A DNA stretch of 64,000 nucleotides from Schizophyllum amplum (lineage: Eukaryota > Basidiomycota > Agaricomycetes > Agaricales > Schizophyllaceae). The DNA lies in NCBI GenBank assembly GCA_007026445.1, contig VDMD01000066.1, positions 1-64,000 of the forward strand, given 5' to 3'. Under the pieces are notes generated by a model. The model was not told the DNA's origin and ran no database searches. It saw only the letters and a list, made by a program, of their open reading frames with translations. The first letter of the stretch is position 1, and every line of letters starts with the position of its first letter. Shown here piece by piece: positions 22,801-34,468 of this stretch. The translations under genes were made by a program, and so were the position numbers.

Positions 22801-25800
22801 CCAGTCATCCTTCATCATACGTGTCTGCATCTCCTCAAATGCGACCCGACTGCTTTTATAATATTCATTCTCATTTACGCCTTCCGCCTCATATTCATCC
22901 AAGGGAGATGTCACATTTTCCAAAGCGTCTTGTGCAACATTCTCGTTGTCAATGTCAGCAGCTTCCTTCGCAGTGAAAGGCAAAAGAAAGGTAGGTTCCT
23001 TGCCGGCGAGCAGCTGCATTCTGAAATCATCTCGACCGTCCAAGCACTCCCATTTGAGGTTAAAAAAGAGCATTAATAGCCGCTCTTCTGCAGTGAAAGG
23101 GTGAGAGTCAAATGCGTCCTCCCAGGTTTCTTCTTTAGACTTCAGGTCACTTCCCGTTCGCCACGGCTTGAAAAGCATCAACATAACCATGATGTACTCG
23201 TCACGGTTCGGGACGTCCCCTCGGGGAAGAGTACGCATGAAGTTCAACACCAGATCGGGATTGACAGGACTGAGTTTCATGCAATGCGTGCTGGCCATCG
23301 AATGGCCTTTCAGGAACGCGAAATGGTTAGTCTTCAGCGCTCTCACTGGAGGTATACCGAATTGGTGTACACCATTGTCTTCGACATCTTCTCCGCCATC
23401 GGAAGCGATGTACGTGTCATCTGTGGGTAGATTTAGTGCATCGACATCAATCGACGGTTCATCCATTGCGACGTCTCTCTTGGCGCCCTCCCATTCGTCT
23501 TCATCTTGAGATTCAGCATCGTGACATTCACTGTCGAGTTCGGTTTCTCCCGTGGCACCGTCCAGGTACAGGTTTGTAGCGGATGTTCGAGCAGTTTGTG
23601 CAGCACTAGTGTCGGTCTTGCCCCTTTTCCCTGTCGATCGCTCAGCGGTGTTTAGAGTCATGCGAGAACACCGTTTGGCGAAATCGTAAAGCTTCATACC
23701 TTCCAACTCGCGGCCCCGATAAATATAATTCTGGGCCTCGGATACTCCTATAATTTTCCCGTGGCTTTTCATTATGAGTACATTGTCCGAAGACTGGGGT
23801 TCAGCCGCGTCGAGCCAACAAGACCGTACAGATTCGTAGTATGGAGTCCAAAAAAAAGGCTTAAATTTGTGAGAGGAATAGTGATCGCCGTTGCCAAGCA
23901 GGTATGCAGCAATCATCGGAGACCCCAGCTCCATTTTCGTAGCTAATTTGTTCACTAAACGGGTCATAAGCTTTTGCGCGGCAGCCTTCTCTTCCATACT
24001 ACCTGCCGTCAAATCACTGCTTTTGTCGAAGACAGACTTGATCACGTCAAAAATGACATGTGTCTGTGGCCCCATCTTGGTAATGTATTCTGTTATGTAG
24101 TAAACAATGTGGTTCACAGCGCTTCCAGATAGCAGAGACGTACAGTCATGATTCGAACGAAGGAGATACGAGATCAGCACACACACGTCGTTCATCCAGG
24201 CTTCCATATGCTTAAAACGGGTTGCGCCGGTCTCGGGGTCTATCTTGCTCTCGCTGCGAACCTGACGTGGCATGCGCGCCTTGCATACTCCATATTTGTT
24301 GCTGCGACAATACTTAGGATTACACGTGTGGAGATTGGTACGCAGAAGAACATCATCACTCTCGTCAATAAATCGCATGCGCCATGACGAAGTGGCGATA
24401 CATTTCTCGCATCCAGCCTCTTCGCATCTACAGTATTCTTCAACTGGAATGACGGGTATACTGTACGTGGGGTCGATGTAAGTAGCTTCCTTCTTATTGT
24501 CCTCCAATTTCTGTGTCACTGTATCTCTGTCCCCTCCCGAGAAACCTCCTTGATGACACGACTCCGCGTATGTGATCATAGCCTGACTGAAGGCAGATTC
24601 GACATTAATTATCTGGTCTCGGATTTGAGCTGGAGTGGGCGCGTTCTTGATCCACACAAGCATATGAAGATGCAGAGTGAGGCGCCCTTGCTGTTCGACA
24701 GTCCCGTAGTACGCACTTGTCTCACCGAAAACACCCCGATGGCCCGAATCCACGCCTAAAATATGTTTGATGAATGCTTTGACCATAAAATCGAAAAATC
24801 TCGCACCCGCGACAGGATTGTTAATGACTGTACGGAACTGACTGTCTCTCCCCAGGCGATCAGAGGCGAGAATGTCAGGTCTAAAAACGGTTTTAGAGTC
24901 CGCAAAATATAGGCAGATCGGGTGCTTGATATCCGTCGGGGCGATGGTGATGTACCAAAGAGGAGACCCAACCTGCGCCATTAGAGACCAGATTTCTGAA
25001 CGCATCCACTTTCTTCCTGCCGCAGTGCCCTGGACATTTCCAGAAACGGTCTCCAAGTCTCTGATGACCTTCCAACAATTCTTCTCGTCGTCTGTCTCTG
25101 CTAGCACTCGCTCTCCGTTAGCCATCCGTGTAGCCATGGTCTGCAACACACTCGACTTAAGGGAGAGCAACCGACGTGCAACATCCGGAAAAGCGCTTTT
25201 CTTCGATACTAGGAAGCTTTTGGTAGTTGTTTGCTTGACTTGACGGTGACTGAATACCACGAAGGGAAAAGCATGATCAGTCTGAAATCGCTTATCATAG
25301 TACATCAATAAATGGCGACAATGCTCATCCTCCGTTACGCGCATACGTGATACGTCCGAGTCAGTTGTACAGCCTATTCCTCCGAAACCGTAGGGGAAAC
25401 ACCAAGGAAACATTTTAGGCAATAGTTGAGGGTTGTGAAACATACTTTCTGGTTTGACGCTACGACCCACTCGCAATATACCTTTGTTACCGTGAAAGTG
25501 TGCAATAGCCATGCCTCTCAACTGATCCTCCGACATTGTCTCTAGGTCCTCACCTGTAAGGCCATAAACCGCAAAAGGGAGATCTCCAAACTCCACTCCT
25601 TGCGCGTCGTCCGTGTTGAAGCAGCTTCTGCCCTCGGCCGCAATATTGCCGGTAAGGTTTTCCATATATTCTACGGTAACAGGCGGGTAACCATCTGAAT
25701 ATTGAGCAAGATGCTCTTCAGAGATTTCGATATTAGCGTAATCAGGATGATTAAGCTTCAGCCATTCAAGAGCGCGTCGTACATAGGACCTTCTCACTAA

Positions 25801-27039
25801 CAGAGGGCTGAATTTATCCGTGTTGAATCCGTCCACACCGGGAGCATCAGGACCAGTGAACATGATAGCGAGCACTTCGCTCAGGTCTTTTCGATTTGGT
25901 GGCAGTTTCTCGTACACCTCGGCAACAGGCGATTGGAAACACACTACGTGGGCGATCATTTTACGACCCGCACCGGCAACTCGAACGAAGGAAGTATTGC
26001 ATCGGACGGCCTGAACCAACAAACGCTCAACAAATCGGAGAGAACTTAACTCTAGCGGTACTTCCCCCAACCACAATTTATTCGCGAGAGCAAGAGGCGG
26101 GACGTCCCCAGCGTATAAAGGACCTCGGCATTTCGAGCATATTTTGTCACATCCGGGTGCAAGTATAGGCTTATCAACCGCTTGCTCGACTGTTCCTCCG
26201 CGCGGTAGGGCCACGGGGTTGATCAATACGCCTAACAGGTTTCGCATTTCGCTCATGTTCCGCATATCCGTCAGCGGTCTTAACTCGCCGCACACCGCGC
26301 ATCCAGCTTCTTCAACGTTCATGCAATCCTTCACAAAATCGGATGCTATCCTATGCATCAGTTCTTCCGAAGGAGGATCAGGAGGAAAAGAGGCCTCCTT
26401 CGACTTGACGTACGACTCATGTCTTTTCAAAGGAGACACCGGCTTGCGTTTAGCGTTGTATGTGCGGTGCTTGTTCCGGACCGAGGGTATCAGCTCAAAC
26501 ACGCATACACATTTCTCGCACCGCTCGCACGAGTGGTCCTGCAGAATAGCTGACAAGATCTCGAGCGTCATGCCCCGCCGACGAGCTGAAGTATGATGAG
26601 CCGCACAGATCTCGAGCACGTCAGACAGCGCCAAGTGATTGAGAAATCGTTCAGGAGACATTCGGACAAGTACCCGATTATCCATATTGAACTTCACCGT
26701 GTCCGACGCATACACTACGCGTACAAATCGGAAGGCCGAATCATCACTCAGTAGAATACCCGGGTCTTTTTCAACTACGAAATCGGCCAGCATGGATCCT
26801 GGTACAGACTTGCGCCCTCCTCCTAACAGTACAAGGCATCCTCTGGACCAATCATATTTTATTTTTGCACGCACGCTCATGTCGCAGGCTGCGACAACTG
26901 AGGTCGAAGTCTCGCGTAGCCTAGGTAGAACCGAACCCTTGCGTAGGCAATCACTCAGCGCGACGTGTTGACTCATGCGGTACAGAATAGGGGCATTACT
27001 GAGGTGCAGTGCGGACAACGTATCATGCAATACAATCAT
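19816..27039 (-). CDS. Helitron-type Rep/PIF1 helicase with C-terminal peptidase-like domain
   Basis: Single uninterrupted exon of about 2,407 aa from the first ATG at 27039. In order: a Cys-pair region near residue 246 (CAVC, then CSKC) followed by a DUF6570-like segment; a Helitron-like N/Rep domain with an HUH-type motif LHLHMLVW near 785 and paired tyrosines YYITEYITK near 980; an acidic linker; a PIF1-type superfamily-1 helicase with Walker A GGLGGTGKS near 1530, Walker B LLDEISM and FGGDFGQLPP; and a C-terminal module with HNNSCAYDC near 2146, a CRAC pair and YHGSDHFTMRIW near 2350. The last module resembles the Cys and His boxes of ubiquitin-specific-type cysteine peptidases. All Rep and helicase motifs look intact, so it may be active as a rolling-circle transposon protein. 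Helitron ends were not identified. Confidence 0.85.
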   Translation of the reverse strand: MIVLHDTLSALHLSNAPILYRMSQHVALSDCLRKGSVLPRLRETSTSVVAACDMSVRAKIKYDWSRGCLVLLGGGRKSVPGSMLADFVVEKDPGILLSDDSAFRFVRVVYASDTVKFNMDNRVLVRMSPERFLNHLALSDVLEICAAHHTSARRRGMTLEILSAILQDHSCERCEKCVCVFELIPSVRNKHRTYNAKRKPVSPLKRHESYVKSKEASFPPDPPSEELMHRIASDFVKDCMNVEEAGCAVCGELRPLTDMRNMSEMRNLLGVLINPVALPRGGTVEQAVDKPILAPGCDKICSKCRGPLYAGDVPPLALANKLWLGEVPLELSSLRFVERLLVQAVRCNTSFVRVAGAGRKMIAHVVCFQSPVAEVYEKLPPNRKDLSEVLAIMFTGPDAPGVDGFNTDKFSPLLVRRSYVRRALEWLKLNHPDYANIEISEEHLAQYSDGYPPVTVEYMENLTGNIAAEGRSCFNTDDAQGVEFGDLPFAVYGLTGEDLETMSEDQLRGMAIAHFHGNKGILRVGRSVKPESMFHNPQLLPKMFPWCFPYGFGGIGCTTDSDVSRMRVTEDEHCRHLLMYYDKRFQTDHAFPFVVFSHRQVKQTTTKSFLVSKKSAFPDVARRLLSLKSSVLQTMATRMANGERVLAETDDEKNCWKVIRDLETVSGNVQGTAAGRKWMRSEIWSLMAQVGSPLWYITIAPTDIKHPICLYFADSKTVFRPDILASDRLGRDSQFRTVINNPVAGARFFDFMVKAFIKHILGVDSGHRGVFGETSAYYGTVEQQGRLTLHLHMLVWIKNAPTPAQIRDQIINVESAFSQAMITYAESCHQGGFSGGDRDTVTQKLEDNKKEATYIDPTYSIPVIPVEEYCRCEEAGCEKCIATSSWRMRFIDESDDVLLRTNLHTCNPKYCRSNKYGVCKARMPRQVRSESKIDPETGATRFKHMEAWMNDVCVLISYLLRSNHDCTSLLSGSAVNHIVYYITEYITKMGPQTHVIFDVIKSVFDKSSDLTAGSMEEKAAAQKLMTRLVNKLATKMELGSPMIAAYLLGNGDHYSSHKFKPFFWTPYYESVRSCWLDAAEPQSSDNVLIMKSHGKIIGVSEAQNYIYRGRELEGMKLYDFAKRCSRMTLNTAERSTGKRGKTDTSAAQTARTSATNLYLDGATGETELDSECHDAESQDEDEWEGAKRDVAMDEPSIDVDALNLPTDDTYIASDGGEDVEDNGVHQFGIPPVRALKTNHFAFLKGHSMASTHCMKLSPVNPDLVLNFMRTLPRGDVPNRDEYIMVMLMLFKPWRTGSDLKSKEETWEDAFDSHPFTAEERLLMLFFNLKWECLDGRDDFRMQLLAGKEPTFLLPFTAKEAADIDNENVAQDALENVTSPLDEYEAEGVNENEYYKSSRVAFEEMQTRMMKDDWHVGGYAKDLPPTARVTINKPVSKWSADVFDARAKALATMSGSGVEKRVDLSNGAPISGVAIVNKKMLTRRYVPPECPLLIDDIVCRHGLNEDQERAVRIVGNYVLTPGASQLIMYIGGLGGTGKSRVFEAIQELITSYGQDHKFIVMAPTGTAAALVGGSTYHSVLGINGMRKGKMSALAKAKVKQRTMGTDVYLLDEISMVACSQMYDISKGICDAHAVSDAPFGGKHIIFGGDFGQLPPVIGGEHRSLYSRTVGRYSADAASQKDALGKALWHYVTVVVILRENHRQRGGSSDDLRMLRALEHVRFKSCDAADLAWIDSRVAKPINGLSVSDPVFRDASVITSWNICKDAINDLGVERFAKETGQELVHFFSEDKLHTRRGAPELPVPRRLQRELWAQPHSFCKSKIPGKLSLCRGMPVMLRSNAATEISMTKGQEAVVVDWNEGIGNLGQRTLEVLFVKLLDPPSAVTIPGLEENVVPVVKTSNVVVCSVPYGTEKNPQVTVKRTQVEVLPNFAMTDYASQGKSRDVNVVDLSKMDNHHACYVALSRGRTSERTLILRNIKSEHIMGGCSGPLRQEFRELEILDEITYMQYWGTLPDEIFGARRKDLIAAYRRWMGDQAYPPRMPPSLGWTLEEPKFDKFGDCINPDSWQDIEVAPIDWQIIQEASGKGSLPTRDTEDSFIPISELKADGGRKRMHNAPVDGNPNKRARVSKARRMPVLTSGAKWHNNSCAYDCVSSMFAWIVCEDSANWLPRLEAQNAPVLRSLAHAMRARLLNGTLSSAGVNTVRDSLRDYLSTSAPSEFMFGSFVDIPSVLYTTTRSDEDTMLYRSCCPVDATHAHPSGDFCRDVYLDSPFFNVQTQYLTSMSRWFNDRESDEVSPCRACNSRLMTYTTLLKDCPFLLVGIPQGPGDALQIAFDLKLGDMSTSFKLKAVIYHGSDHFTMRIWKGHTDIWTYDGMDEDGAFVYEGKSSSVRRLRRLGSRTAVAAMYTSI

Positions 27040-27604
27040 GGCTGTTCTCACAGATGGCGGAGTTGCGCAAACTAACCGAAATGCAAAGGATGAAGATTGG
27101 TAGGAGGCAACTCCCGAGGAGCAAAAACATAATATTCTCCAATAGGAGTCGCGATGATACAACTGCTTTGCGAAGGCAGCAACGACCAGAATACCTGGAA
27201 TTCAATCAGCCCAACACACAGCCAAAGACGACAGGCGCACTCACCCCCTGCGTTCATGGTATACGTCGGCTCATCGGTGCAGAAGCCATACGCAGTCACT
27301 GAAGACTTCATCGGAAGGGCGAGGTGATGCCCTAATGCACACAATCAGCGACAAACGCAGAGTGAATCAGCCACTGCTTACGTTCGTCCCAGATAATACG
27401 GTTGAGGTGGTTACGGGCCATAGCTTGGTGAACCATAGATGGGCAGCGAGATGGGCGAAAGCAAGACGCAATTAAGAAGAGCAAAAAAAAAAAACCCCCC
27501 GATCGTTCCGCGACGTACGGTCGGAAAGCTTCCGCCCTCAACCTAGATTCTACAAATGATCGAAAACAACCAGTATATTTATCAGGATATGCCCATCATC
27601 CTCG
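27040..27604. other. Intergenic, helicase upstream region
   Basis: Between the helicase ATG and the stop of the orphan gene at 27605. It contains an A12-C6-type homopolymer run near 27483-27500 and only short ORFs. If the helicase belongs to a Helitron, its 5' TC terminus should lie here or beyond; I could not recognise it. Confidence 0.45.
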
Positions 27605-30354
27605 CTATAAAGGAACAAATAGTTCTGGGTGACTGTCAATGTACGTCGCACTTATTTTCTCCGCCCCTTTATGCACAATTCCTCCCTTCTTTGCAAATCT
27701 CAACGACGACTTCCACTCGCTGGATGTCCTCCCTTTGAACGAGAACGACCGGATCTCTTGCAAGGTGGACTGATACCAACATTCGTTGTCATGTGTCCAG
27801 ACCCCGGGAAGAAATCCACAATCATCCAGACACGCTTGAGAAGGCCATAAAGACAGATGCTTGAAGTTTGTGTTGGTTCTCAGCGTCCCCCCCGCTGTAA
27901 CAAGTAAGTCGACGTGATTTAACGGCCGGGAGTTGATATGGACGCACAATTCGGTACCATGAAAAATCCACATAAGAGACGTTCTTCGTCTAAAGTCAGC
28001 TCCTCGTCGCATACAGCCATGCCGTCTTCGAGGTCGAACTCCAAGTATCCAACATCGGACGCGCCATGCGCGGTAACGGGGTCCAATACCCTTTCGATCG
28101 AGACGAAGTCGCTTGCAATGCGTCCGATCAGGCCTCCTCGCATGGCCGCTGCCCGTCCTCGGCGAGTTTTCAGAAAGTTCTTCAACTTCGTCTGATAGAG
28201 GGCATAGTCTAGCCGATCCAAAGTGTATCCGAATGGACGGTATCCCATCCCAACAACTGGCGAAGGCTTCGACGACGTCCACGAGTCGGAGTACACATCA
28301 ACAGGCGCGAATGTGTGGAACTTGCAGCCTAGCGCTAGCAGAGTCCTCGCCAGCATCTCAGCGTCTGGCAGCGCTGGACCAAGCCTTACGCACATGAGCG
28401 CGAGGCACGCGTCGTCGACAGTCACGATATAGGGAGGGGGAGTAGGACCGTCGATGTAGCAGAGGAAATACTGTACAGTATTGCGACCGAGGGGTTCTGC
28501 GAACACATGTGGCCGAATCGCAATTTTTTGACCAGCGTCGGCGACAATATGCGAGAATACGTTGTGGCGGGCGAAATCCAAGCAGTATATCCACGGCGGG
28601 GTTTGGTCCGTGAAACTCTCCGCGAGGAATCCCGCGAACTCGCTCAGTTCTTCTTCGTTTTCGTCATCTGCGTACTCTAGCCGCGCGACAACCGACCGAG
28701 GATAAGTCATGATCTCGCCGAGCACCGCACGGATGTCTCGCGCCTGTACCGCAGACTGCTTGCCGCGGGCCTCCGATGACACCCATTCGTCGCGTAGGTC
28801 CGTGAAGCCGACACAGTAGCCATATCTCGCTTCGGCTAACATGCGCAGACAGGTCCCCGGGCGATGGACACCGTGAATGCCGGCTAGATCATCCTCGCTG
28901 GAGATATCCTCTTCGTACACCGCCGATACATCGAGAAGGACCTGGATCGGAACGGAGTCGCTAGGCAAGACCAGTTCCGATAGAACGTCAAGATCGTCGT
29001 CGCTCTCGATGGTATCGAAAGTTGATTGCTGTAGCTCCTCGGTTATGAAGTCCCACACGTTGGCGACCGAGTCCCAAAAGCGTTCCTTGGACGTATACAT
29101 GCTCCAGAAGCGATCGAAGTCGTGGACTGAGATTCTCCGCCTGAGAAAGTATCCATTGCCGATAGCGTCCCATCGGAAAGCCCTGTCGCGCGAACCAGCG
29201 GGTACACCTCCTTCCGATACCATCTTCTCCTGTCGAAGCCGGAAGCCGTTTCCTCCGTCCTCGTCTGCCTTGAACCATGATTCACGACGCTGTGCGGACC
29301 ACCGCCTATAGTCTGACCACATCTGGACATCGACCGTCGGCTGATCGTCGACGCTCATGTCCACGTAGACCGGCTGACGGGAGGTGTGCTTTGCATTCCA
29401 TACACGCAAGGCGTCTGGCCAAGCGGGTATACTGACAGAGCCAGCGATGTGTGGCAAGTACGCTTTGTACGAGCGAATGCGTACGTCTCGCTCCATTATA
29501 GCGGCCTGCGCCAAAGATACGTCGCCTTCGGCACCCCAGACCAAGTACACAGAGACACCAACCGTCAGGAAGTCTAGAACGTATGTCTCGTACCCATCGT
29601 TCCATACGTCCACGAAAACGCCGGCTGTTGGTAGGCGCCACGAATCGAGTAGACTGTCAACCCACGCAGATTGCATGTCATTGCAGCCTGCGACGACGTG
29701 CGCAGTGAAGGTCGGGACATGAATGCGCCCTTGGGCCGCAAACCGGCTGCGCATCGCCAGAAACCTGCATTCAGCAGAGAGCACCGCGAAAGCGTCCCTG
29801 GTCGCAGCGGCGCACTGAAAAACCCCGCGCTGACTGTTTCTATACTTTCGATACCCACACGCGTCGGGTAGACTCCACGACCTGTATTGAAGGGGTACGG
29901 GTTGGCGCAGACTGTTCATCAGAAGGTCTCGCACCGCGACGAGCCTCTGTTCGAAGTCGATCCAGAGCTGAACGATGTAGGTTGGTAGCGACCATCGCCC
30001 ATATTGGTCTTCCTCCGGATGAATGCGGTTTAGAGACAACCAAGCAAAGAATCCGGACCCGCAAGTGTCGATGCCGAAAGGAACGAGGGGCGCGTAGGGA
30101 GACTCTAAAGAGAACCGTTGCGGAATAGCCAAAGTATCTGCTGAAACAACAGCGGCGTTCACAGACTGTTCTGACGGAGGCACCGCACGAGGACGTTCAC
30201 TCTGCGGCTTCGAGACAAATGTACCTCTGTCGTGGTAGATGTCGTACTTGTCAGACGCCGCAGAATGAACTTCGACAGGAATCCACTGGTAAGCGTCCCA
30301 GCTATTTATCCAAAGTCAGTGTACTTTCGATGACGGTGGAAGAGCATACCTCAT
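27605..30354 (-). CDS. Large orphan protein of an agaricomycete-type family
   Basis: Exons 30354-30350, 30301-27948 and 27894-27605 give exactly 882 aa. The first exon is only ATG AG, so an intron falls directly after the start codon (donor GTATGC, 48 nt). The protein starts MSWDAYQWIPVEVHSAASDK. Its C-terminal exon has a W-rich signature (WPSQACLDDCGF, WTHDNECWYQSTLQEIR, SSEWKSSLRFAK) that I recall as the tail of an uncharacterised family common in agaricomycete genomes. An acidic patch (DDENEEELSEFAGFL) lies in the middle. No catalytic motif is recognised. It lies head-to-tail with the Helitron-type gene on the same strand. Confidence 0.7.
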
Positions 30355-30778
30355 ATCAGGAAATCAACGGTTATGCAGTCAATAAGAGGGTTGGTACACA
30401 GACGTGCTGGCCGTGTTGTCCAAGCACCTCGTGTCATTACGTACGCACGCCAGTACGGCCCGTCAAGTTCCCACGTACACGTCATCGTAGGACAACGAAG
30501 ACACGCCTTGAGACGCGTAGGCGGCAATATTACATCGATATCAACGGCTCTCGAGTAAAAAATCCAGCCCTGACACTGTCAGATCATCAAACGGTAATTC
30601 GGACGCACGTCGCAAAGCTCCACTCGACAATTGTCTAGATGCGTGCGGTCACTTATTTCTGTAACGACAGTGAATTGAGTAAAGACTGTTACATCGACGG
30701 CGTGTAAAGTAAAGACAGTAGTAATCGAGCAGGGCAGGCTAGACGCCCATAGGGCATAAGATCAGACCCCAGCACAAA

Positions 30779-33057
30779 TCAGTTCTTCATCTTCTTCTCT
30801 GGCGGGCCTTCGCCGTCCGCAAGCTCGTCAACTGCACGGAGTCGCGGATTGCCGACTACAACTTTGCCCGGCGTTCCGAAGGAGGCTGCGTGCGCCGTCT
30901 GGTCGATGTCGCCCGAGAGAACAACAATGGCGTTGACATTGAACGATATGTTGTGTTCGCGACCATTCTGAAAAGCCCATCTATTGACAGTGTACACCAC
31001 GCAGGCGATGGAGTCCGGAACCGGCTCGCCAGCCATGCGCGAGAACTGAGAAGGATCCTGAAGGTCTTGAAGAGATACGATGTTCCAGTCGATGGTACGT
31101 CCGCGTCCGTCGATTACAGGAACTGGCCAGAGGTAAGCAGCCCATTCTAGAACGCGAAGCGAGCAACTTACTATTGTCTACATATTCGAGAACACCCGCC
31201 TTTCTGAACTTAGCGGGTGAATTGCCAGAGCTTGGACCAGTCGGGCGTCCGCGACGCTTCGTCTCACCGGGTTTCTCACCTGAAAGTGTGTTAGCTATGG
31301 AGATAGCGTCTTAGGATATGCAAACTGACCGTTGGTGGCAATAGGCTTCGTAGTGAACGCGACGCCGCCGTGATCGGCCAACGGCATACAGACCATATCA
31401 CTGAGCTTGTCGATATGAGGCCGAATGCAGCACACAATCCGGTAAATTTCTCCATCAAATGGGGCCAGAGTTATTCCGCGCTTCGCACTGCTTGAACCGA
31501 CCTCCGTGGTCCCGTCCGGTCCAAGAAAGACGCGTCTGACGATGCCGACGGTAGCAAAATAGCCGAATGCAGTTTCGTTGCCGCTGAGCACTAAACTGGC
31601 GCCCTTGCCGGTACGTCCTTGATGATCTGCAGTCGTACCGAACTTGACGTATGACGGGGGCACGCGCGCTAGGTTCGCGAGCTTTGCACCAGCTGAAAAC
31701 GAGAGCGCGTCGCACATCGACCTGCAAAACGGCTTGAGATTCACGGGAGTCAAACCGTCTTCCGATTAACGCACGATATGACGGTCGTAGCCGGATAAAG
31801 CCTGCGTAGAGTATCGCCCAAAAGTGGATAATCGCCAGCGTCGTCCGGCTGCCATCCGATAGCTTTAAAATCGGCCGCTTGACCACTGCAAATGGCATGA
31901 GTCAACGTACCCGAGACATCCATCCATAGACGTACTCGTACAAATGCGCGTTGGCGTACACGCCTTTGGACCACGCATATGGATCAATCGCCAACCAGTT
32001 AAAGACCGCGTCGTTCATGAAGGTCTGATAACTGAATGCGAAGTTAGCATACACTGTATAGTCGACCTCAGATAGACACACCGAGTAGACTCTTCGTCTA
32101 TCTTGTAGCGTTCAAAGAACTTGGATTTGCGTTCGGATAGCGTATCAACGAATCTGCAAGTACACGTAAGCGATTTGCGCAGCGACGCAACTAATATGAA
32201 ATAACTGACTTCGCACTGGATGACTTAGTCGCTTCTCTAGCCCGCACAGACCTATAAAGGCATATTAGCAGTAGAACAAAGTTGAAAGAGACCCGCATAC
32301 TCGACAGAGTGCCCAGAATCAGATCCGTCGCCCCCATTTTCCTTATGCTCGATCCGGGCGAGCGCAGGGGCGATATCCACAGTAGTCGGCGCGACTACCT
32401 CGGGCTTGTTGACGTACCTAAAAACAGTCACAAAATGACGACCGACCACATAACCCAACTCACTTCGCAATGGAATCGGCTGTCGTCGCTGGAACGACAT
32501 TCGCATCATCGATATATCTGGGCATAATCAGTATCCCGACAGAGCGTGATACTTGAGCAGACATACCCTTCCATCGACGCGAGGACATCGCCAGCATCCG
32601 GCGATGCTCGCGATTGAGCGCCATCGGACTTGAAACTAAAGATCGCGTCAGAATGACAGAGCTGAAAAGCAAACAGACATACCAAGCGGGGTCCTCGTCC
32701 GACGGCATGGTCCCTTCGTTTACAAATCTGATGAAGGGACGTGAGCATTTCGATGGGCTAAACGCTTGCCGATCCACTCACAAATGGTCCCCGATATCCT
32801 CAAGTTGAGTCATTCCGGGAGATTCAGTAGCGATGGTCGAAACAGAGTCGTCTGTCCGCCGATTCAGACGACGGTTCGGCTGCGCACGAGGCTCTACAGA
32901 AGCTGTATCTTCTTCTGCAGGATGGGGTGCATTGTGTCCATCGGACGTAGCGCTAGAGACAGTGTCAGCATGCCGACCTCGAGTAAAAGGCCGCAGAAAC
33001 GCACGATAGCTTTTTCTTCCTGGATGCAGCAGCTTTGCGACGGGGCGGTTCGGCCAT
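30779..33057 (-). CDS. Multi-exon orphan protein
   Basis: About a dozen short exons chain in frame with good GT-AG junctions. They run from ATG at 33057 (MAEPPRRKAAASRKKKLS, a basic N-terminus) through a low-complexity acidic region, then FVDTLSERKSKFFERYKIDE, NDAVFNWLAIDPYAWSKGVY, AADFKAIGWQPDDAGDYPLL, FGTTADHQGRTGKGASLVLS, EKPGETKRRGRPTG and IDGRGRTIDWNIVSLQDLQD to the C-terminus ending PPEKKMKN. One 50-nt intron (GTACGT donor near 31945) is needed to keep frame. The basic ends and an AT-hook-like RRGRPTG suggest a nuclear or DNA-associated protein, but this is inference and no domain was recognised. Confidence 0.6.
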
Positions 33058-33780
33058 TTCGTTACAGGAGGAACAGGATTCAGACTTTGCCCTTTTTAAA
33101 TGAGGTCCGAGATCCGTCCAGCCAGCACGCTCCCCCGCGAGCGGGAGCACCATACTCGCCACAAAAGCGGTCAAAAAAAGGCTGGGATATTCCGAGACAT
33201 TGACGCGGTCCCGCGTACACCGATGTGCAAATGCCGGTGGTCGAGACCGACTAACTGTCATGAACCTCGAACGTCTAGACCCACGATTACAAGCTACGGA
33301 GGAGCGTCTACCGCTCACTCCGGCACGCCCTCTGCGCAGAGCACTGACCTGCCCACGATGGAGTACGTGATTTGACTATGTACAAGTAAAGCAATATGCG
33401 ATGGCGCATTGAAATGCCATTGAGCGAACACCGCTAAGTTACAGTTTATTATATGCCCGAATAGTCTGGAATGGCCTGCACCTAAGAGCACGCAGCCCGA
33501 ACACTGGGCGCTACTGCAAAAGGAATAGTCGCATGCAGGACTTCGGCACAGCTAATGTCGATCTTAGACATCTAAGACCAAGACATAGCAGGTCCAGTTC
33601 TCGGGCAGGTCACCTCACGTCAAGAAGTCTCATTAGTTAGCCGTGGTCAGCGAAACGGAGCATACCTCGTCATCAAACAAGTGTATTTACCGAGACAGAC
33701 TAGACTGAATCGTTCGACCTATCGGATCGTTCCACCTGAGGCGCGGGTAGAGCAGTGACAAGCAAGTTAACGCACTTGTG
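33058..33780. other. Intergenic, no supported gene
   Basis: A TTTTTAAA element near 33095 could be the TATA box of the minus-strand gene starting at 33057. Otherwise only short ORFs without domains are seen before the repeat array. Confidence 0.45.
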
Positions 33781-34380
33781 ACCTGTCTCACGTTCCACCA
33801 CACAACCATTGACATCCGCGCGGGTATACGGCTCTCCCCGTTCCAGCATTCTGGACTAGATCGCGGAAATTGTCCGTGCGAGCGCATCACTGTGGTTGGG
33901 CTGAACACATCCACGGATTAATTCTGCCTGTTCGCCGCTTGTTGAATAAGCGCACGAATTGTCTCACATTCAACCACACATCTATTCACATTCGCGCGCG
34001 TACGTGCGTCTGACTAGTTCTTCGAATTGCATCGGCCGACAGACCACGTCAACGTGAGCGTACGAGCGTGATTGGCGCGGAACACACTAACGGAACAAAC
34101 CTGCCGCCCCGTCGCTTGTTGACTGGCCGCACGGTCTGTCTCACATGCCACCGCACAGCCATTCACATCCGCGCGGGTACACAAGTCTAGCTAGTTGAAT
34201 GGACGCACGGTCTGTCTCATATGCACCGCAGAGCGATCCAGATTCGCGCGGCTTCACGGGTATGGCCAGAGAAACCAATCACACTGGACCACGGAACTCG
34301 TCGACGCGAGTGCACGACCGCGACTGGCGGAAGACCTTGAAAGAAAAAAAAACTCCATCCGTCCGTCGCTTATAATTTCA
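33780..34380. repeat. About 176-bp diverged tandem repeats
   Basis: A motif of the form CTGTCTCACatNCNACCNCAC followed by CACATCCGCGCGGGTA recurs at about 33783, 33959, 34135 and, after a truncated unit, 34211. The period is about 176 bp for the first three. Each unit also holds GAACACAN(C/T)NACGGA and GCCGCTTGTTGA. Units are clearly diverged. The array ends about 40 bp before the TATA box of the gene at 34469. Confidence 0.7.
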
Positions 34381-34413
34381 TCATTATCGACTCCTGACAG
34401 CAGGATACGGCTC

Positions 34414-34421
34414 GGTATATA
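34414..34421 (+). promoter_or_regulatory. TATA box
   Basis: TATATATA about 50 bp upstream of the ATG at 34469 and just downstream of the 176-bp repeat array. Confidence 0.6.
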
Positions 34422-34468
34422 TAGCGCGGAAATCGATATCGGTCGAACACTTCACTACCCAAACTTCA

